From contig SJPJ01000001.1 in the NCBI GenBank assembly GCA_007859835.1, forward strand, positions 124,238-188,237: a DNA stretch of 64,000 bases, given 5' to 3'. Shown piece by piece: positions 25,714 through 34,905 of the stretch. The notes under the pieces are model-generated. The model searched no databases, had not been told where the DNA came from, and saw only the letters and a program-made list of their open reading frames with translations. The DNA is from Novipirellula herctigrandis. Lineage in GTDB: Bacteria > Planctomycetota > Planctomycetia > Pirellulales > Pirellulaceae. A program made the position numbers and the translations under genes. The number at the start of each line of letters is the position of its first letter. Positions within the stretch are counted from its first letter, which is position 1.

Positions 25714-26640
25714 ATGAACAATCCGCTTACGTATGCAATCACGATACTCCTGAGTAGCTGTTTTCCGTTGGCCGCGTTCGCTCAACTGGATACACCGTTT
25801 GTTCATGGCACGCTTTCCGGCTCTGTGTTGGCTACCGGTGGAGGCCGTATCATGCTGCTCGATCAAACCGGAACCATCCAGTGGCAACATCAGGGACAAA
25901 ACTGCAGTGATGTTTGGATGTTGGACAATGGAAATGTCCTCCACGCTGACAACAATGTGACGGAGATCGATCCTAAGACGAACGCCATCGTTTGGTCGTA
26001 TCGCCCTACTCAACAGAAGGGTGGCGCGACCTTTTCGTGCCAGCGTCTCCTGAATGGCAACACCGTCGTGGGGGAAAACTCCGCTGGTCGCATCGTGGAA
26101 GTTGATAAGAGCGGTAAAGTTGTATTTGAACTTAAGCTTCCGCTGACCGAACCGGGTAGCCACAACAACCTGAGAATGGTTCGCAAGCTCAAAAATGGCA
26201 ACTACTTGGTTTGCCACAAAGGTGAATCACTCGTGCGCGAATACACGCCTAATGGTGATGTCGTTTTTGAGGTAAAGGTCAGTGATGTCCCGTATTCCGC
26301 CGTACGCCTGGATAGTGGCCACACAATGGTTGGACACATCAATCATATTTCGGAGTATGACACGCAAGGAAACATTGTGTGGCAATTCAATAAGAACGAA
26401 TTGGAAGGACTCGACATTGGCATGATCTGCGGGATCCATGTTCAACCCAATGGAAATGTGGTCATGGGGATCTACCGAGCTGTGCAAAAGGCAAATGGTG
26501 CCGGACTGCTTGAAATCACCCGAAGTAAGGAACTTGTATGGCGGTATGCCAACACATCCTCGAAGGCGGACCGAAATATGATGAGCGTTCAGCTTCTCGA
26601 TAGTGACGGCAAACCGCTGCCGGGCGATGTTTTGCGGTAG
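25714..26640 (+). CDS. Secreted PQQ-like / arylsulfotransferase-like beta-propeller
   Basis: A 308-residue protein from the ATG at 25714 (MNNPLTYAITILLSSCFPLAAFAQ signal), with GAGAGAAGAAG upstream. The body is a run of four-stranded blades with the repeated pattern 'IxWxxxxxxxxxDVxxLxNGNxLxxxN' (WMLDNGNVLHADNN, RLLNGNTVVGEN, KLKNGNYLVCHKG, RLDSGHTMVGH, QPNGNVVMGIY), ending in ELVWRYANTSS. This is the PQQ-like propeller type found in planctomycete secreted proteins and in the arylsulfotransferase fold. No catalytic His set is clear, so the function is probably binding rather than catalysis (inference). Convergent with the BNR-type gene. Confidence 0.85.
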   Translation: MNNPLTYAITILLSSCFPLAAFAQLDTPFVHGTLSGSVLATGGGRIMLLDQTGTIQWQHQGQNCSDVWMLDNGNVLHADNNVTEIDPKTNAIVWSYRPTQQKGGATFSCQRLLNGNTVVGENSAGRIVEVDKSGKVVFELKLPLTEPGSHNNLRMVRKLKNGNYLVCHKGESLVREYTPNGDVVFEVKVSDVPYSAVRLDSGHTMVGHINHISEYDTQGNIVWQFNKNELEGLDIGMICGIHVQPNGNVVMGIYRAVQKANGAGLLEITRSKELVWRYANTSSKADRNMMSVQLLDSDGKPLPGDVLR

Positions 26641-26754
26641 GGAGAAAAGCGAATGCGGACCTCCTGCCGTTCTAAATGGCCATGCACATTTTGTCAGCCG
26701 GTCGCGGATTGGCATTGGCCGCTGTTGTGCCCCGAGCAAAACGAAAGGGGGGAA

Positions 26755-29193
26755 TCAATTTTCAAGCGAAATCCAGTCATCGTCACCCGCCAATTTCCAC
26801 GTTTCCCCATCATCAGGACTGGTTAGTAGCGAGCGACGAGATCCAACGTGGTCATTCCGATAAAACCAATAGGTTGACCAATAGTCGTACGATAACCACA
26901 GTCGGCCAGTGCGATCGATTGTCAAACGATGGTAGAAGATACTGTAGTCGGAAAATGCGGCGACAACTAAAGGCATCGGAGTGCTCCAAGGCTGCCCCGC
27001 TGGTTTGCGTGAGTAAGCCAGAACGGCATGCATACTTTCCGGATGGGGCTGTTCATTGAAGGTCCACATTCGATAGACCGCGTGCAGGGTTCCATCTTGT
27101 CCGGTAACTAATCCAACGTAGGTTTGCCGGACATCTGCGATCGGCTCGGTAGCTGTCCAGCCTGTTGAAGTGTCGTTCGACTTGAGCGACTTGGCGTAGG
27201 GGAATGGTTTGCCGTGCGTGCCTATCAATAGATGAAGGAACCCATCGCCATCGATGGTGATGCTGGGCGAATTATGCACATCGTTGGCTGGCGGGCCATA
27301 GCCAATCAAGGTCGGCTCGCTAAGGTTTTTGAATTTGCGATTGTATGTCACCGCGTAACCGGGCACTCCCGGGGGCTTCTGCTTTGGGTCCGTCGCCTGG
27401 CCCCAGACGACATGCACTTTTTCGCCCTGTGAGACGACCGAAGACGGGATGCCGGAATGAGCGGACTGCCCAATACAGTGATCTGAAATCGCAATCGGAT
27501 CTCCGATCGAAATTTGGCCTTTCGCCTTTTCAGGTAAAAAAAGATCGAGGTTGTGGATTCTTCGCCACATCAATTTCGGATCTGATGCCGTTCGAGTGTA
27601 ACGAACAATCGGCGGTGGGCCCGTTGGAATGTTGTGGCCCGAAAACTGTTCGATATCAAACGAGCGAGAGCGGTTTTCCTGACCAGCAATCGCAAAGGCT
27701 GCAAAGCTGGCGCCGTGGTCGGATGAATGAAGCAGCACGGCGGTTCTGCCGCACATGCCCAAAATATAGAGGTCGTTGTCTTGATCAAACGCGACCTTCG
27801 TGCCTGATGCGCGAATCGCACCGTCACCCACCGAGGCCTCGCGCCGTGCGCCGCTCAGGTCGTTAGCGACCCATGATCCATCGACTCGTCGCCAAAGCTG
27901 GCGGCTGGACAAAATATAGGGACGATTTTCAAGATCGAAATAGACCTGGTTGTCTTGCGGATAATCGACTCCATAACCGAATTGATTGTTTTCGTGCTGA
28001 TATGGCTTCAGCGTGATCGGCATGTTCAACGAGGACGATGCCGGTGGTTCGCCTGCTTTGACCGTTAACGTCGCATAGGTTGAAAAGTGCGGGGTGCTTT
28101 CAGGCGTTGCGCGAAGTTGAAGCGTTTGCGTTTGCTGTTCGACTGACGAAGAAAACGAAACGGTTACCTCAGCGGCTGACTTTGGTTTCAAACTGACATG
28201 GTCCTGCGATAGTATGGCTGGCCATTGTTGATCAGGAAAAACCAAATCGAGATGAAATGTTTGAGTTTCAGATGAATTGTTGTGGATGCGAAAAGCCTGT
28301 ATTTTGTGTTGATCACCACCCTGATAAATGGTCCGCTGGTACGGTGTCATCAGCCAGCGATAGGATAGCAGTGGAAACCATGTCTCTCGGCTTGGCGACC
28401 AACAACAAAGATCTTGGTAAGCATCGTTGCGATCCCAGCGAGTCACACCATCGATATGAACGGTTGCTTGGAAGGTATCGAGATGGATCCGCCATGGTTT
28501 TTCACCACGTGTTTTGTCGCTGGGGAATTTGCATGCTGCTTTGCCCTGTTTATCTATCTGCATCGATTGAACGAGGCGATCGTCGGCGTCAAAGACCAAT
28601 GCGTTGTCAAGACTCTTTGCTAATCCGGTCATTTCGATCCCAAACGATCCGGCTTGAGGGACGAAGCAGATATTGCCTGGCTGATTGGGTGAGTCGACGA
28701 CAATCGGTTCTTCGTGTGCGGCATCGCGATGGCCCCGAGAGGTCTCGATAAGGAACTTGGAACAATTCGTTCGAAATCCCCAACGCATCGCGGCACCATA
28801 GCGGTCATTCGCCACAGTGATATTCAGTGCGTAGATCCCCTTTTGTTTGACGATCGTCGAGAACCGAATTCGCTGTGTCGGTCCAATTTTGCTGCCGCGA
28901 GGGAGACCGTCGTCTGGAATCAGCAGTTCCTGGACGAGTTCTCGGTCGGGCGCAACCAAAATAGCTCGCAAATGAGTCTTTCGACTTGAGCGATTGAGAT
29001 CTTCCTTTTGCACATCAATGACTAATTCACCGGGCTCGGCCAAGAAGTAGACACCGCCGACACCACCGAGCCGCAACGAAATGTCGCCCTCATTCAAATC
29101 CGCAGGCACGGTCGAACTGGCTGTAACCCCGCTGCTGAATGCAACCAAAAGCATCGAGCCCGTGAAATGTGCGACGAAGGATCTTATCGACAT
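26755..29193 (-). CDS. Large secreted protein with BNR_4-type beta-propeller
   Basis: An 812-residue protein with a signal (MSIRSFVAHFTGSMLLVAFSSGVTAS). Residues about 30-400 are beta-rich, Ig-like regions (GGVYFLAEPGELVIDVQ, HVSLKPKSAAEVTVSFSS). Residues about 400-810 look like a BNR_4-type propeller: VYFDLENRPYILSSRQLWRR, HNSPSITIDGDGFLHLLIGTHGKPFPYAKS, YVGLVTGQDGTLHAVYRMW, RLTIDRTGRLWLSYDYWSTYWFYRNDH and LTSPDDGETWKLAG, an Asp-box-like end. BNR_4 proteins include ulvan and rhamnogalacturonan lyases (PL24/25-like), which also use His/Tyr/Arg in such blades; this identity is possible but not shown. No close neighbours on its strand. Confidence 0.8.
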   Translation of the reverse strand: MSIRSFVAHFTGSMLLVAFSSGVTASSTVPADLNEGDISLRLGGVGGVYFLAEPGELVIDVQKEDLNRSSRKTHLRAILVAPDRELVQELLIPDDGLPRGSKIGPTQRIRFSTIVKQKGIYALNITVANDRYGAAMRWGFRTNCSKFLIETSRGHRDAAHEEPIVVDSPNQPGNICFVPQAGSFGIEMTGLAKSLDNALVFDADDRLVQSMQIDKQGKAACKFPSDKTRGEKPWRIHLDTFQATVHIDGVTRWDRNDAYQDLCCWSPSRETWFPLLSYRWLMTPYQRTIYQGGDQHKIQAFRIHNNSSETQTFHLDLVFPDQQWPAILSQDHVSLKPKSAAEVTVSFSSSVEQQTQTLQLRATPESTPHFSTYATLTVKAGEPPASSSLNMPITLKPYQHENNQFGYGVDYPQDNQVYFDLENRPYILSSRQLWRRVDGSWVANDLSGARREASVGDGAIRASGTKVAFDQDNDLYILGMCGRTAVLLHSSDHGASFAAFAIAGQENRSRSFDIEQFSGHNIPTGPPPIVRYTRTASDPKLMWRRIHNLDLFLPEKAKGQISIGDPIAISDHCIGQSAHSGIPSSVVSQGEKVHVVWGQATDPKQKPPGVPGYAVTYNRKFKNLSEPTLIGYGPPANDVHNSPSITIDGDGFLHLLIGTHGKPFPYAKSLKSNDTSTGWTATEPIADVRQTYVGLVTGQDGTLHAVYRMWTFNEQPHPESMHAVLAYSRKPAGQPWSTPMPLVVAAFSDYSIFYHRLTIDRTGRLWLSYDYWSTYWFYRNDHVGSRRSLLTSPDDGETWKLAGDDDWISLEN

Positions 29194-29782
29194 GATTTTG
29201 TTCCCAAAATGCGGCGACGGGACGTGGGCTTGTGAAACCGCTATGCAAGGAGCGGCAAATTTGAGTTCTGCACCAGTTGCACCGTGGAAATCGTAGCAGA
29301 AATGGTCAACGACTTGTTGGTTTCATCAAAGCCGTGGAGGCATGGTGGCCTATCGCAACACGAAAATAGCGTTTTTGCCTTCTCTATTGAGAACAAACGG
29401 GGGCAGGACTCAATTGCCAGTCCGCGGGTGAGCCGCGCGGCTCTTGTCGCGGCTGTTGCTTAGGCAAAATGGTATTTGAACGAATGGCCGGAAACCACGG
29501 TCGTCGAGCCGTCGAGTAATTGGTCCGATCCGTATCAATACCTGCGCATCTTGGCGGAGTAGAAAGGAAAGGAGTTTCGCGTCCGGCCTTCGCTTCCCGA
29601 GCAACGGAAGAACCACCAATAAAGCATGGAATTACAATGTCGTATCGTTCTATAGAACTGACCGATTGCGACGAACAGTTGCGTGATGGTTTTGCTGATT
29701 GCCTAGTTCGGGTATCGATGCGTTTGCACAAATCGGCATGACTTGTCTAGCGACCTTGGCGTGTCCTTTCTTGGACGGGCTA
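29194..29782. other. Gene-free region
   Basis: About 590 bp on the minus strand downstream of the TolB-like gene and upstream of the BNR-type gene. Only short frames without family-like sequence are present; I see no hairpin terminator or RNA gene. Confidence 0.5.
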
Positions 29783-31327
29783 CTAACGATGTCCCGGTTC
29801 CCAAGGCTCGGACATGTCAACCAACGTGGTCGCTTCGCTCATGGCGTCAACACCGAATGCGTCCTCGGATCGCGCGACGCGAGCCATTTCTTGTGCGTCG
29901 ATTGGAATCGGCGCCGAAGTTAGCTCGGGCACACTCATCGACTTGAGCAGCGAATCATAAGCTTCGGGGTCATTTTGCGGCAGGATAAATGGTTTGTGCG
30001 CCTGGCCGGATTCATCGACAAAACTGAGGTAGCACCGAGTGAAGACTCCACCACGTCGTCTGCTGCTAAAAGCGATCCAACGTGAATTGCTAGACCAGGA
30101 ATGCCAAGCTTCAGCGGAAGAACTGTTGATGTCTGGCTTCATGTACTCGCGAGTTTCCAGATCCATGATGTAGAGGTCGCTGGTGGGTTGATAGATCGGA
30201 AAACATCCGTAGCGGCACATGCAGAACAGAAGAAACTTGCCATCCGGTGAGATGCGCGGCTGCAGAATACTCAGGCCGGTTTTTTCTGCAGACAGAACCA
30301 GTTCTGGTTCACCCCATGTGTCGGTCTCTAGGTCATAGTGGATCCGCATTAGGTCGTATTTGACCTCCGCATAGCGTTCAGGAGGAACGGCATCGCTGTC
30401 TTCCCAGAGGATCGGCGCACTACAGTAATACAGGTGCTCACCATCCGGCGACCAACAGGGGTAAGTTTCCAGCCGCTTTCGGTCGGATGCCTGTTGGATC
30501 AAGCTGACTTGTTCGGTTTCAACATCGAAGTATTCCAACGCGGAATCCATATCGATGACATCACGAACAGAAGATTGGGCGGTGTGAAAGAATTGACGCA
30601 CTTTGTTGATGGAATAGACAGCAAGCCGTCCACTTGGATGCCATGTTGTGTATCCGAGCTTTCTGCCCAGCTTTTTTGCTTCACCATTGGTGACCACAAT
30701 TGCACCGCTGCCATACTGACTACTGCGCATTCCGATACACATTTGATTAGGGCGATTGTTGCTGAAACTGTGACAGTTCACACAGCCGTGCTCGATTGCC
30801 TTTCCTTCAATAACCGGCAACTTCTCATTGGTGGCAAGGTCGTGTTGGAAGATCGAGATCTCGTTCCAAAAATTGTGAATTTGTCCCGTCAGGCGATAGA
30901 CCAGATGGCCATCAATTGGGTGTGGAGCAATCCGATTGTTGATCGATTGGAACTGCTGCCAGCGTCCTTCGACTTGCGAGTACAACTCGAAATGCAGATC
31001 CTCACCACGATTTGCTTCCAACAGTGATCGCCAAAGCTGCGGAGGTATTTCGATTTTAGGAGAACGACTGACGACCCGAATCGGAGTGGTATGTTTGGAT
31101 CGTATATTGACGAGGAACCGCGTGCCTGGTTCTTGGACAACGAAGTTCAACGGGGCGATGTTTGGCGGAATTACAGCGTCCGAAAAATCGGGCCGAATAT
31201 GTGGTAGACGGTCGATGTTAGCGGCGTCTTCAATATTCCAGTTTTCGCTTCGGAACCACATCCAAGTGCCGGGCAAAACTAGAGCCGCCAATATAACTAA
31301 AAGGGGCGAACGTGCTTTTCGTGTCAT
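29783..31327 (-). CDS. TolB-like beta-propeller with one CXXCH heme motif
   Basis: A 514-residue protein anchored or exported by an N-terminal hydrophobic segment (PLLVILAALVLPGTWMWF). An N-terminal beta-rich domain (about 50-170) is followed by a single c-type heme motif, CVNCH (182-186), in EHGCVNCHSFSNNRPNQM, then a WD40-like/PD40 (TolB-type) propeller: YTTWHPSGRLAVYSIN, YPCWSPDGEHLYYCSA, LQPRISPDGKFLLFCMCRYG, WHSWSSNSRWIAFSSRR. The coding start is 3 bp after the stop of the polytopic membrane gene, so the two are cotranscribed. The combination suggests a redox-linked envelope complex, but the family has no assigned function that I can name with confidence. Confidence 0.85.
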   Translation of the reverse strand: MTRKARSPLLVILAALVLPGTWMWFRSENWNIEDAANIDRLPHIRPDFSDAVIPPNIAPLNFVVQEPGTRFLVNIRSKHTTPIRVVSRSPKIEIPPQLWRSLLEANRGEDLHFELYSQVEGRWQQFQSINNRIAPHPIDGHLVYRLTGQIHNFWNEISIFQHDLATNEKLPVIEGKAIEHGCVNCHSFSNNRPNQMCIGMRSSQYGSGAIVVTNGEAKKLGRKLGYTTWHPSGRLAVYSINKVRQFFHTAQSSVRDVIDMDSALEYFDVETEQVSLIQQASDRKRLETYPCWSPDGEHLYYCSAPILWEDSDAVPPERYAEVKYDLMRIHYDLETDTWGEPELVLSAEKTGLSILQPRISPDGKFLLFCMCRYGCFPIYQPTSDLYIMDLETREYMKPDINSSSAEAWHSWSSNSRWIAFSSRRRGGVFTRCYLSFVDESGQAHKPFILPQNDPEAYDSLLKSMSVPELTSAPIPIDAQEMARVARSEDAFGVDAMSEATTLVDMSEPWEPGHR

Positions 31328-31330
31328 ATT

Positions 31331-33265
31331 TTACAGGCCCGATGCACCAAATTTGAAATAGAAATAAAATGTCGTGCCGAGTCCTGCCGCGATGGCTTCC
31401 GCTTGTGCGCCTTGGTTGTCTGTGCCATAGCGTCTCCCGATACGGTCGAACTGAATCGCCTGATCGATAACGTGTGCTCCAATCTGTGCGTTGGGCTCAG
31501 GCATTCGCCCGTAAGTTTGGAGTGAGTAAACAACGATCGCTTCTTGAATATGGCGAGGCAAAGGTTGAAACTTTAGGCCAAGCGGATGCGCTAGCGTTTC
31601 GATGATTTTGTCTGTGCGGCCAGTGTGAAGGTAGTTGGCAATCAGCAACTCGAATGCAAAACGGTTGTTTGGATCGTCCTGCAGTGACGCTTTCAAAACT
31701 TCTTCATTTGTCTGATCGCCAGCATGGTCAGTGCGAATCATCAATTTTCGAAGCTGACGGACTCGAGGATCACTCGCCAATTGTGGATCCTCTTCAAGTT
31801 CACTTAGCATCGCCCTTGCCGTGCGGCGATGAAACGGCTTCTTAAGCCGTTCCCTCAGGAACATCATTGCCGTTTCCGGACGATCCTTTAGGATGTTGAT
31901 TACAGCTAGATGCTCTAGAAGTTCGGGCGAATCGGAAAGGGTTTCGAGCGCCTCACAAGCACATCGTTGTGCCAAATTCACCTGCCCCAACTGTAGATAG
32001 ACTTGGCTTTCTTGAAACGAGGTGTAGGCGGTTTGCTGAGCTTTCGGCAATTGAAGCAGACTGATTCCTGGTACCTGCGTGTAACGGAACATATCTTCGC
32101 TCAGTTGTCCCGCACCGGCATGATACAGCGCGAGTTGGATATTCCGGATACAGTAGACGTTGTACTGTCCTTTCGGAAGGTCTTGTGCGATCGATAGCAC
32201 CTGAGGCCACATGCCTCGTTGCGCAAAGTCGTTTATCCGTAATATCCGTCGGGTCTCAACGTTGGAAGCTGACCAAGCAATGACACCTGCGACAGAAAAT
32301 ACTATCGCAATCTGAGATGCTCCCCAAAGGTGCTGCTTGTTCAGCCAAACGCGCACGTTGGCCGCTGCGTCGTGTGTCGTCGTTTCCGAGTCCAACGTGC
32401 GGGATTCTGGACTACCTGCTTTTGCCTTCCGAAAACGATGGAAAAGAGTCGTTGTCGCGAGTGTCGCAGGGAAAATCAAATGCATGATTAACATATAGCG
32501 AATGCACCAGGACTCGACGCCCGGCGTGTGTATGAAAAATCCGTCGTACGCATTCCTGATTGCGTTTTGAAACAGAGCCATGCCGACAGCCCAAGGCACG
32601 AGGGCGCCGACGCAAACTGCCGCAACGCCAAGTGGCCATCGTCGCTTGACGAACGTTTCGTAAATAGCGACCAGTGCGTTAAAGAGCAATCCGGCGCTAG
32701 GTCCCGCAGTGATGTAAACCACTGTGCTAATTGCAAGCAGGCTCGTGGCAAGCAAAAGGACAGGCCGCTTTACAACAGATAATCGTGATGCGACGAGGTA
32801 CAGAACAAAGCCCCCCAGTGCCGTTAGTACCGATAGGACCGGTCGAATTGGGTGGTTATAGCCTGCCCAGGCTACTAGCATCATCATCGCCGGCACGTAG
32901 CGAGCGACATGCCCACGTTTGAATCCAGATTCAAAAGCCAAAACGTCCATTGCCAAACACATCAGGTACGCAGCGCACGAAATGATCAAGGCTCCAGCCC
33001 AACTCCACCAGAAGAACTGTGTCAGCCAACGGGCGGCATATTCGACAAGACCTCCGGGACGAGATAGGTGTTCGGCAAAAAACGACCAACCGATTGAAAC
33101 AGAAAAGGGTTCCAATGGCATGGTGATGCCGAGGCTGTGGTGGATCAAATGAGGATCGATCACCAGCCACACGTAAAGAAAGAACGCCAGCAAGAAAAAT
33201 GCAGTATCCCACCCAATCGTTCGAATCGATTTTTCAATGGTGCCTGGGATTGGCTTCACGATCAT
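31331..33265 (-). CDS. Polytopic membrane protein with C-terminal TPR-like region (DUF6057-like)
   Basis: About 644 residues from the ATG at 33265; a TTG start at 33310 is also possible. The first 340 residues have about nine hydrophobic segments (TAFFLLAFFLYVWLVIDPHLIHH, FFWWSWAGALIISCAAYLMCL, YVPAMMMLVAWAGYNHP, LGVAAVCVGALVPWAVGMALF, YMLIMHLIFPATLATTTL, GASQIAIVFSVAGVIAWSAS). The rest is helical and TPR-like (NDFAQRGMWPQVLSIAQDLP, FQESQVYLQLGQVNLAQRCACEALETL, NRFAFELLIANYLHTGRTD). It ends in aromatic FYFYFKFG. The layout matches my recollection of the DUF6057 family of Bacteroidota and Planctomycetota, often beside a TolB-like gene; this is unverified. Function unknown. Confidence 0.8.
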   Translation of the reverse strand: MIVKPIPGTIEKSIRTIGWDTAFFLLAFFLYVWLVIDPHLIHHSLGITMPLEPFSVSIGWSFFAEHLSRPGGLVEYAARWLTQFFWWSWAGALIISCAAYLMCLAMDVLAFESGFKRGHVARYVPAMMMLVAWAGYNHPIRPVLSVLTALGGFVLYLVASRLSVVKRPVLLLATSLLAISTVVYITAGPSAGLLFNALVAIYETFVKRRWPLGVAAVCVGALVPWAVGMALFQNAIRNAYDGFFIHTPGVESWCIRYMLIMHLIFPATLATTTLFHRFRKAKAGSPESRTLDSETTTHDAAANVRVWLNKQHLWGASQIAIVFSVAGVIAWSASNVETRRILRINDFAQRGMWPQVLSIAQDLPKGQYNVYCIRNIQLALYHAGAGQLSEDMFRYTQVPGISLLQLPKAQQTAYTSFQESQVYLQLGQVNLAQRCACEALETLSDSPELLEHLAVINILKDRPETAMMFLRERLKKPFHRRTARAMLSELEEDPQLASDPRVRQLRKLMIRTDHAGDQTNEEVLKASLQDDPNNRFAFELLIANYLHTGRTDKIIETLAHPLGLKFQPLPRHIQEAIVVYSLQTYGRMPEPNAQIGAHVIDQAIQFDRIGRRYGTDNQGAQAEAIAAGLGTTFYFYFKFGASGL

Positions 33266-33326
33266 CCCTCTGCCGAATGTGACTATTGCGGAGCTCCGTC
33301 GAAACCGCAAGCGACTGCGTCACGAG

Positions 33327-33358
33327 GATAATAGCGTTGGGAGATAATAGCATTGGCA
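33327..33358. repeat. 16-bp x 2 imperfect tandem repeat
   Basis: gataatagcgttggga followed by gataatagcattggca, just upstream of the membrane-protein gene on the minus strand; two mismatches. Confidence 0.75.
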
Positions 33359-33481
33359 GGTCGGATAACGCAACGGTGGAGAGTAACACGCAGATATTGG
33401 CAACCTCAAGTGCGTCCCGGTTGTGGAGCTAAGGCTTGCCAGTTCAATCACGGCCATCTTTTTTTTATCTCACATCCGTTT

Positions 33482-33745
33482 TTACTGGACGGATCGCAGT
33501 CCTTGCTTGCCCGCAGGACGCATTATAATTCCATGCTCGAACTTATTGCTGCCGATTCGGATTTCCTTGCGCTGGTAGTTGGTACCGTGCTTCACACCGT
33601 TGTGTGCCTTTTCATAGCGCGATACCGCTCGGCTCACATAGCGGTTTTCTGAGAAATGTCCGCCCCAGAACGGTTCATAGTATAGGACCTTCGCGCCCGG
33701 GAGGAGATCGGCGATAGCCATCCCTAGCTCGATCACCACTACCAC
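33482..33745 (-). pseudogene. Possible remnant of a secreted NPCBM-domain-like gene
   Basis: An 87-residue frame whose middle, AHNGVKHGTNYQRKEIRIGSNKFEHGIIMRPAGK, resembles the NPCBM/NEW2 carbohydrate-binding pattern seen in planctomycete secreted enzymes (...IRIGGKxYExGLGxHP). It has no signal peptide, a weak start, and stops shortly after the motif where the family would continue. I read it as the decayed end of a larger gene; it could also be a small free-standing gene. Confidence 0.4.
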
Positions 33746-33931
33746 ATTAGCGCCGCTAGCGTGTCAAACGGACTTGTGATTCTCTACAGAGCCATCATGT
33801 TCCGTTGGTCTGGTCTCGACCGAACCAACGTCGCCATGGCGCCCCTGTGCTTCACTCGCTTTTAACTGCGTTTGAGCTGAACAGGCGACTTTCACCTTCA
33901 GCAAATCGACTTGCTCGGCACACCGAAACAA

Positions 33932-33958
33932 AAAAGCCACGCGGGGAGCGTGGCTTTT
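33932..33958 (-). terminator. Rho-independent terminator of the PEP-CTERM gene
   Basis: A perfect stem AAAAGCCACGC / GCGTGGCTTTT with a 5-base loop; on the minus strand it is followed by TTTTTTGTTTC. It lies about 30 bp after the stop of the PEP-CTERM gene. Symmetry would also allow it to act from the other side. Confidence 0.9.
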
Positions 33959-33987
33959 CCATTTTCAAAATGAATGAACTGACTCAA

Positions 33988-34716
33988 CTAGCGCCGTTTT
34001 CGGCGAAGCAATACAAGCCCGAGGGTCCCAAATAGAGTCATCGATGACGGTTCGGGGACCGCCGCAACGGTGTTGAAAGAGATGTTGTCGAAGGTGTACA
34101 CACCCGGCGCTTGTCCAACAAAAGTCTGCAGGATCAAGGTATCGACACCGGCTGTCGGTAAGCCACCATCATTATTTGTAGTGACCTGATCGTCACCGCC
34201 GGATTTGGAAGTCCCGATCCATAGTTCGAACGCGTTGTTCGCAAGAGTCTCTGTGGTGGCATCCGGTGCGGCGTAGGTGATCGGCGCTCCACTAACGTTG
34301 AAATAGTAATTGATCGTGGTTGACGTGGTGATGGAAGCCATGTTCAAGGTGTCTGAAAAGTCGGCTACCGTGTTGGAGCCTGTACTACGCTCGTCGCCAT
34401 CGACCATTTGGACGAACAGACTTCCGTTACCAGTCCCAGTGCGGAAGGCATCGAAAGTGAAGTTTCCGGCTAGAGCGGCGGCGGTGGACTCCATTTCAAC
34501 GCGATCTGATCCACCATCAGGTGTAATAACCAGGGCACCACTGAGGTAATCTAGGTTCCCTGCCACATCCATGTTTCCGCTTCCAGTGGCAATTGCCCTG
34601 TCGGTAGCGGCATCGTCCGCGTCGAGGAAGGTTTCGGACCAGACCAAATCCGCGTAAAGGTTGGAGCTTGATAGGAAAACAAGACTGAAAAAGATTCTAG
34701 CGATCAATTTATTCAT
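33988..34716 (-). CDS. PEP-CTERM sorted secreted protein
   Basis: A 242-residue protein with a signal (MNKLIARIFFSLVFLSSSNLYA) and a classic PEP-CTERM sorting tail: VPEPSSMTLFGTLGLVLLRRKRR, consisting of the VPEP motif, a hydrophobic stretch and a basic end. The tail is normally recognised by an exosortase, which would cut and transfer the protein to the outside; no exosortase gene is in the window. The middle is beta-rich and Thr/Asp/Gly-rich (ETFLDADDAATD, LDYLSGALVITPDGGSDRVEME, FVGQAPGVYTFDNISFN), with LamG- or PEP-family-like character but no certain domain. Surrounded by gene-free DNA and closed by a strong terminator, it is a single-gene unit. Confidence 0.9.
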   Translation of the reverse strand: MNKLIARIFFSLVFLSSSNLYADLVWSETFLDADDAATDRAIATGSGNMDVAGNLDYLSGALVITPDGGSDRVEMESTAAALAGNFTFDAFRTGTGNGSLFVQMVDGDERSTGSNTVADFSDTLNMASITTSTTINYYFNVSGAPITYAAPDATTETLANNAFELWIGTSKSGGDDQVTTNNDGGLPTAGVDTLILQTFVGQAPGVYTFDNISFNTVAAVPEPSSMTLFGTLGLVLLRRKRR

Positions 34717-34810
34717 GCTGTCGCTCGTTCGAAGAGACCAAGGGGACCCGGCTGCGTGGCAATGTAAAATGGGTGATCCACGTTTGAGCCATGTAGTTTC
34801 AAAACCTACT

Positions 34811-34846
34811 GTCTACTGGGGTAGGCCCACAGTCTACTGGGGTAGG
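34811..34846. repeat. 21-bp-period two-copy direct repeat
   Basis: gtctactggggtagg at 34811-34825 and 34832-34846, upstream of the PEP-CTERM gene. Confidence 0.9.
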
Positions 34847-34873
34847 TAGGCGCCGTCAAGAAATGGGGGCAGT

Positions 34874-34905
34874 TTCCGGAGGATTCAGCTTCCGGAGGAT
34901 TCAGC
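34874..34905. repeat. 16-bp x 2 tandem repeat
   Basis: Two perfect contiguous copies of ttccggaggattcagc in gene-free DNA. Confidence 0.9.

Larger units (their letters stand above)
33266..33987. other. Gene-poor region with remnant and repeats
   Basis: About 720 bp. It holds an imperfect 16-bp x 2 repeat at 33327-33358, a probable gene remnant at 33482-33745, an interrupted hairpin at 33802-33829 (CGTTGGT...ACCAACG) and a terminator at 33932-33958. Confidence 0.6.
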
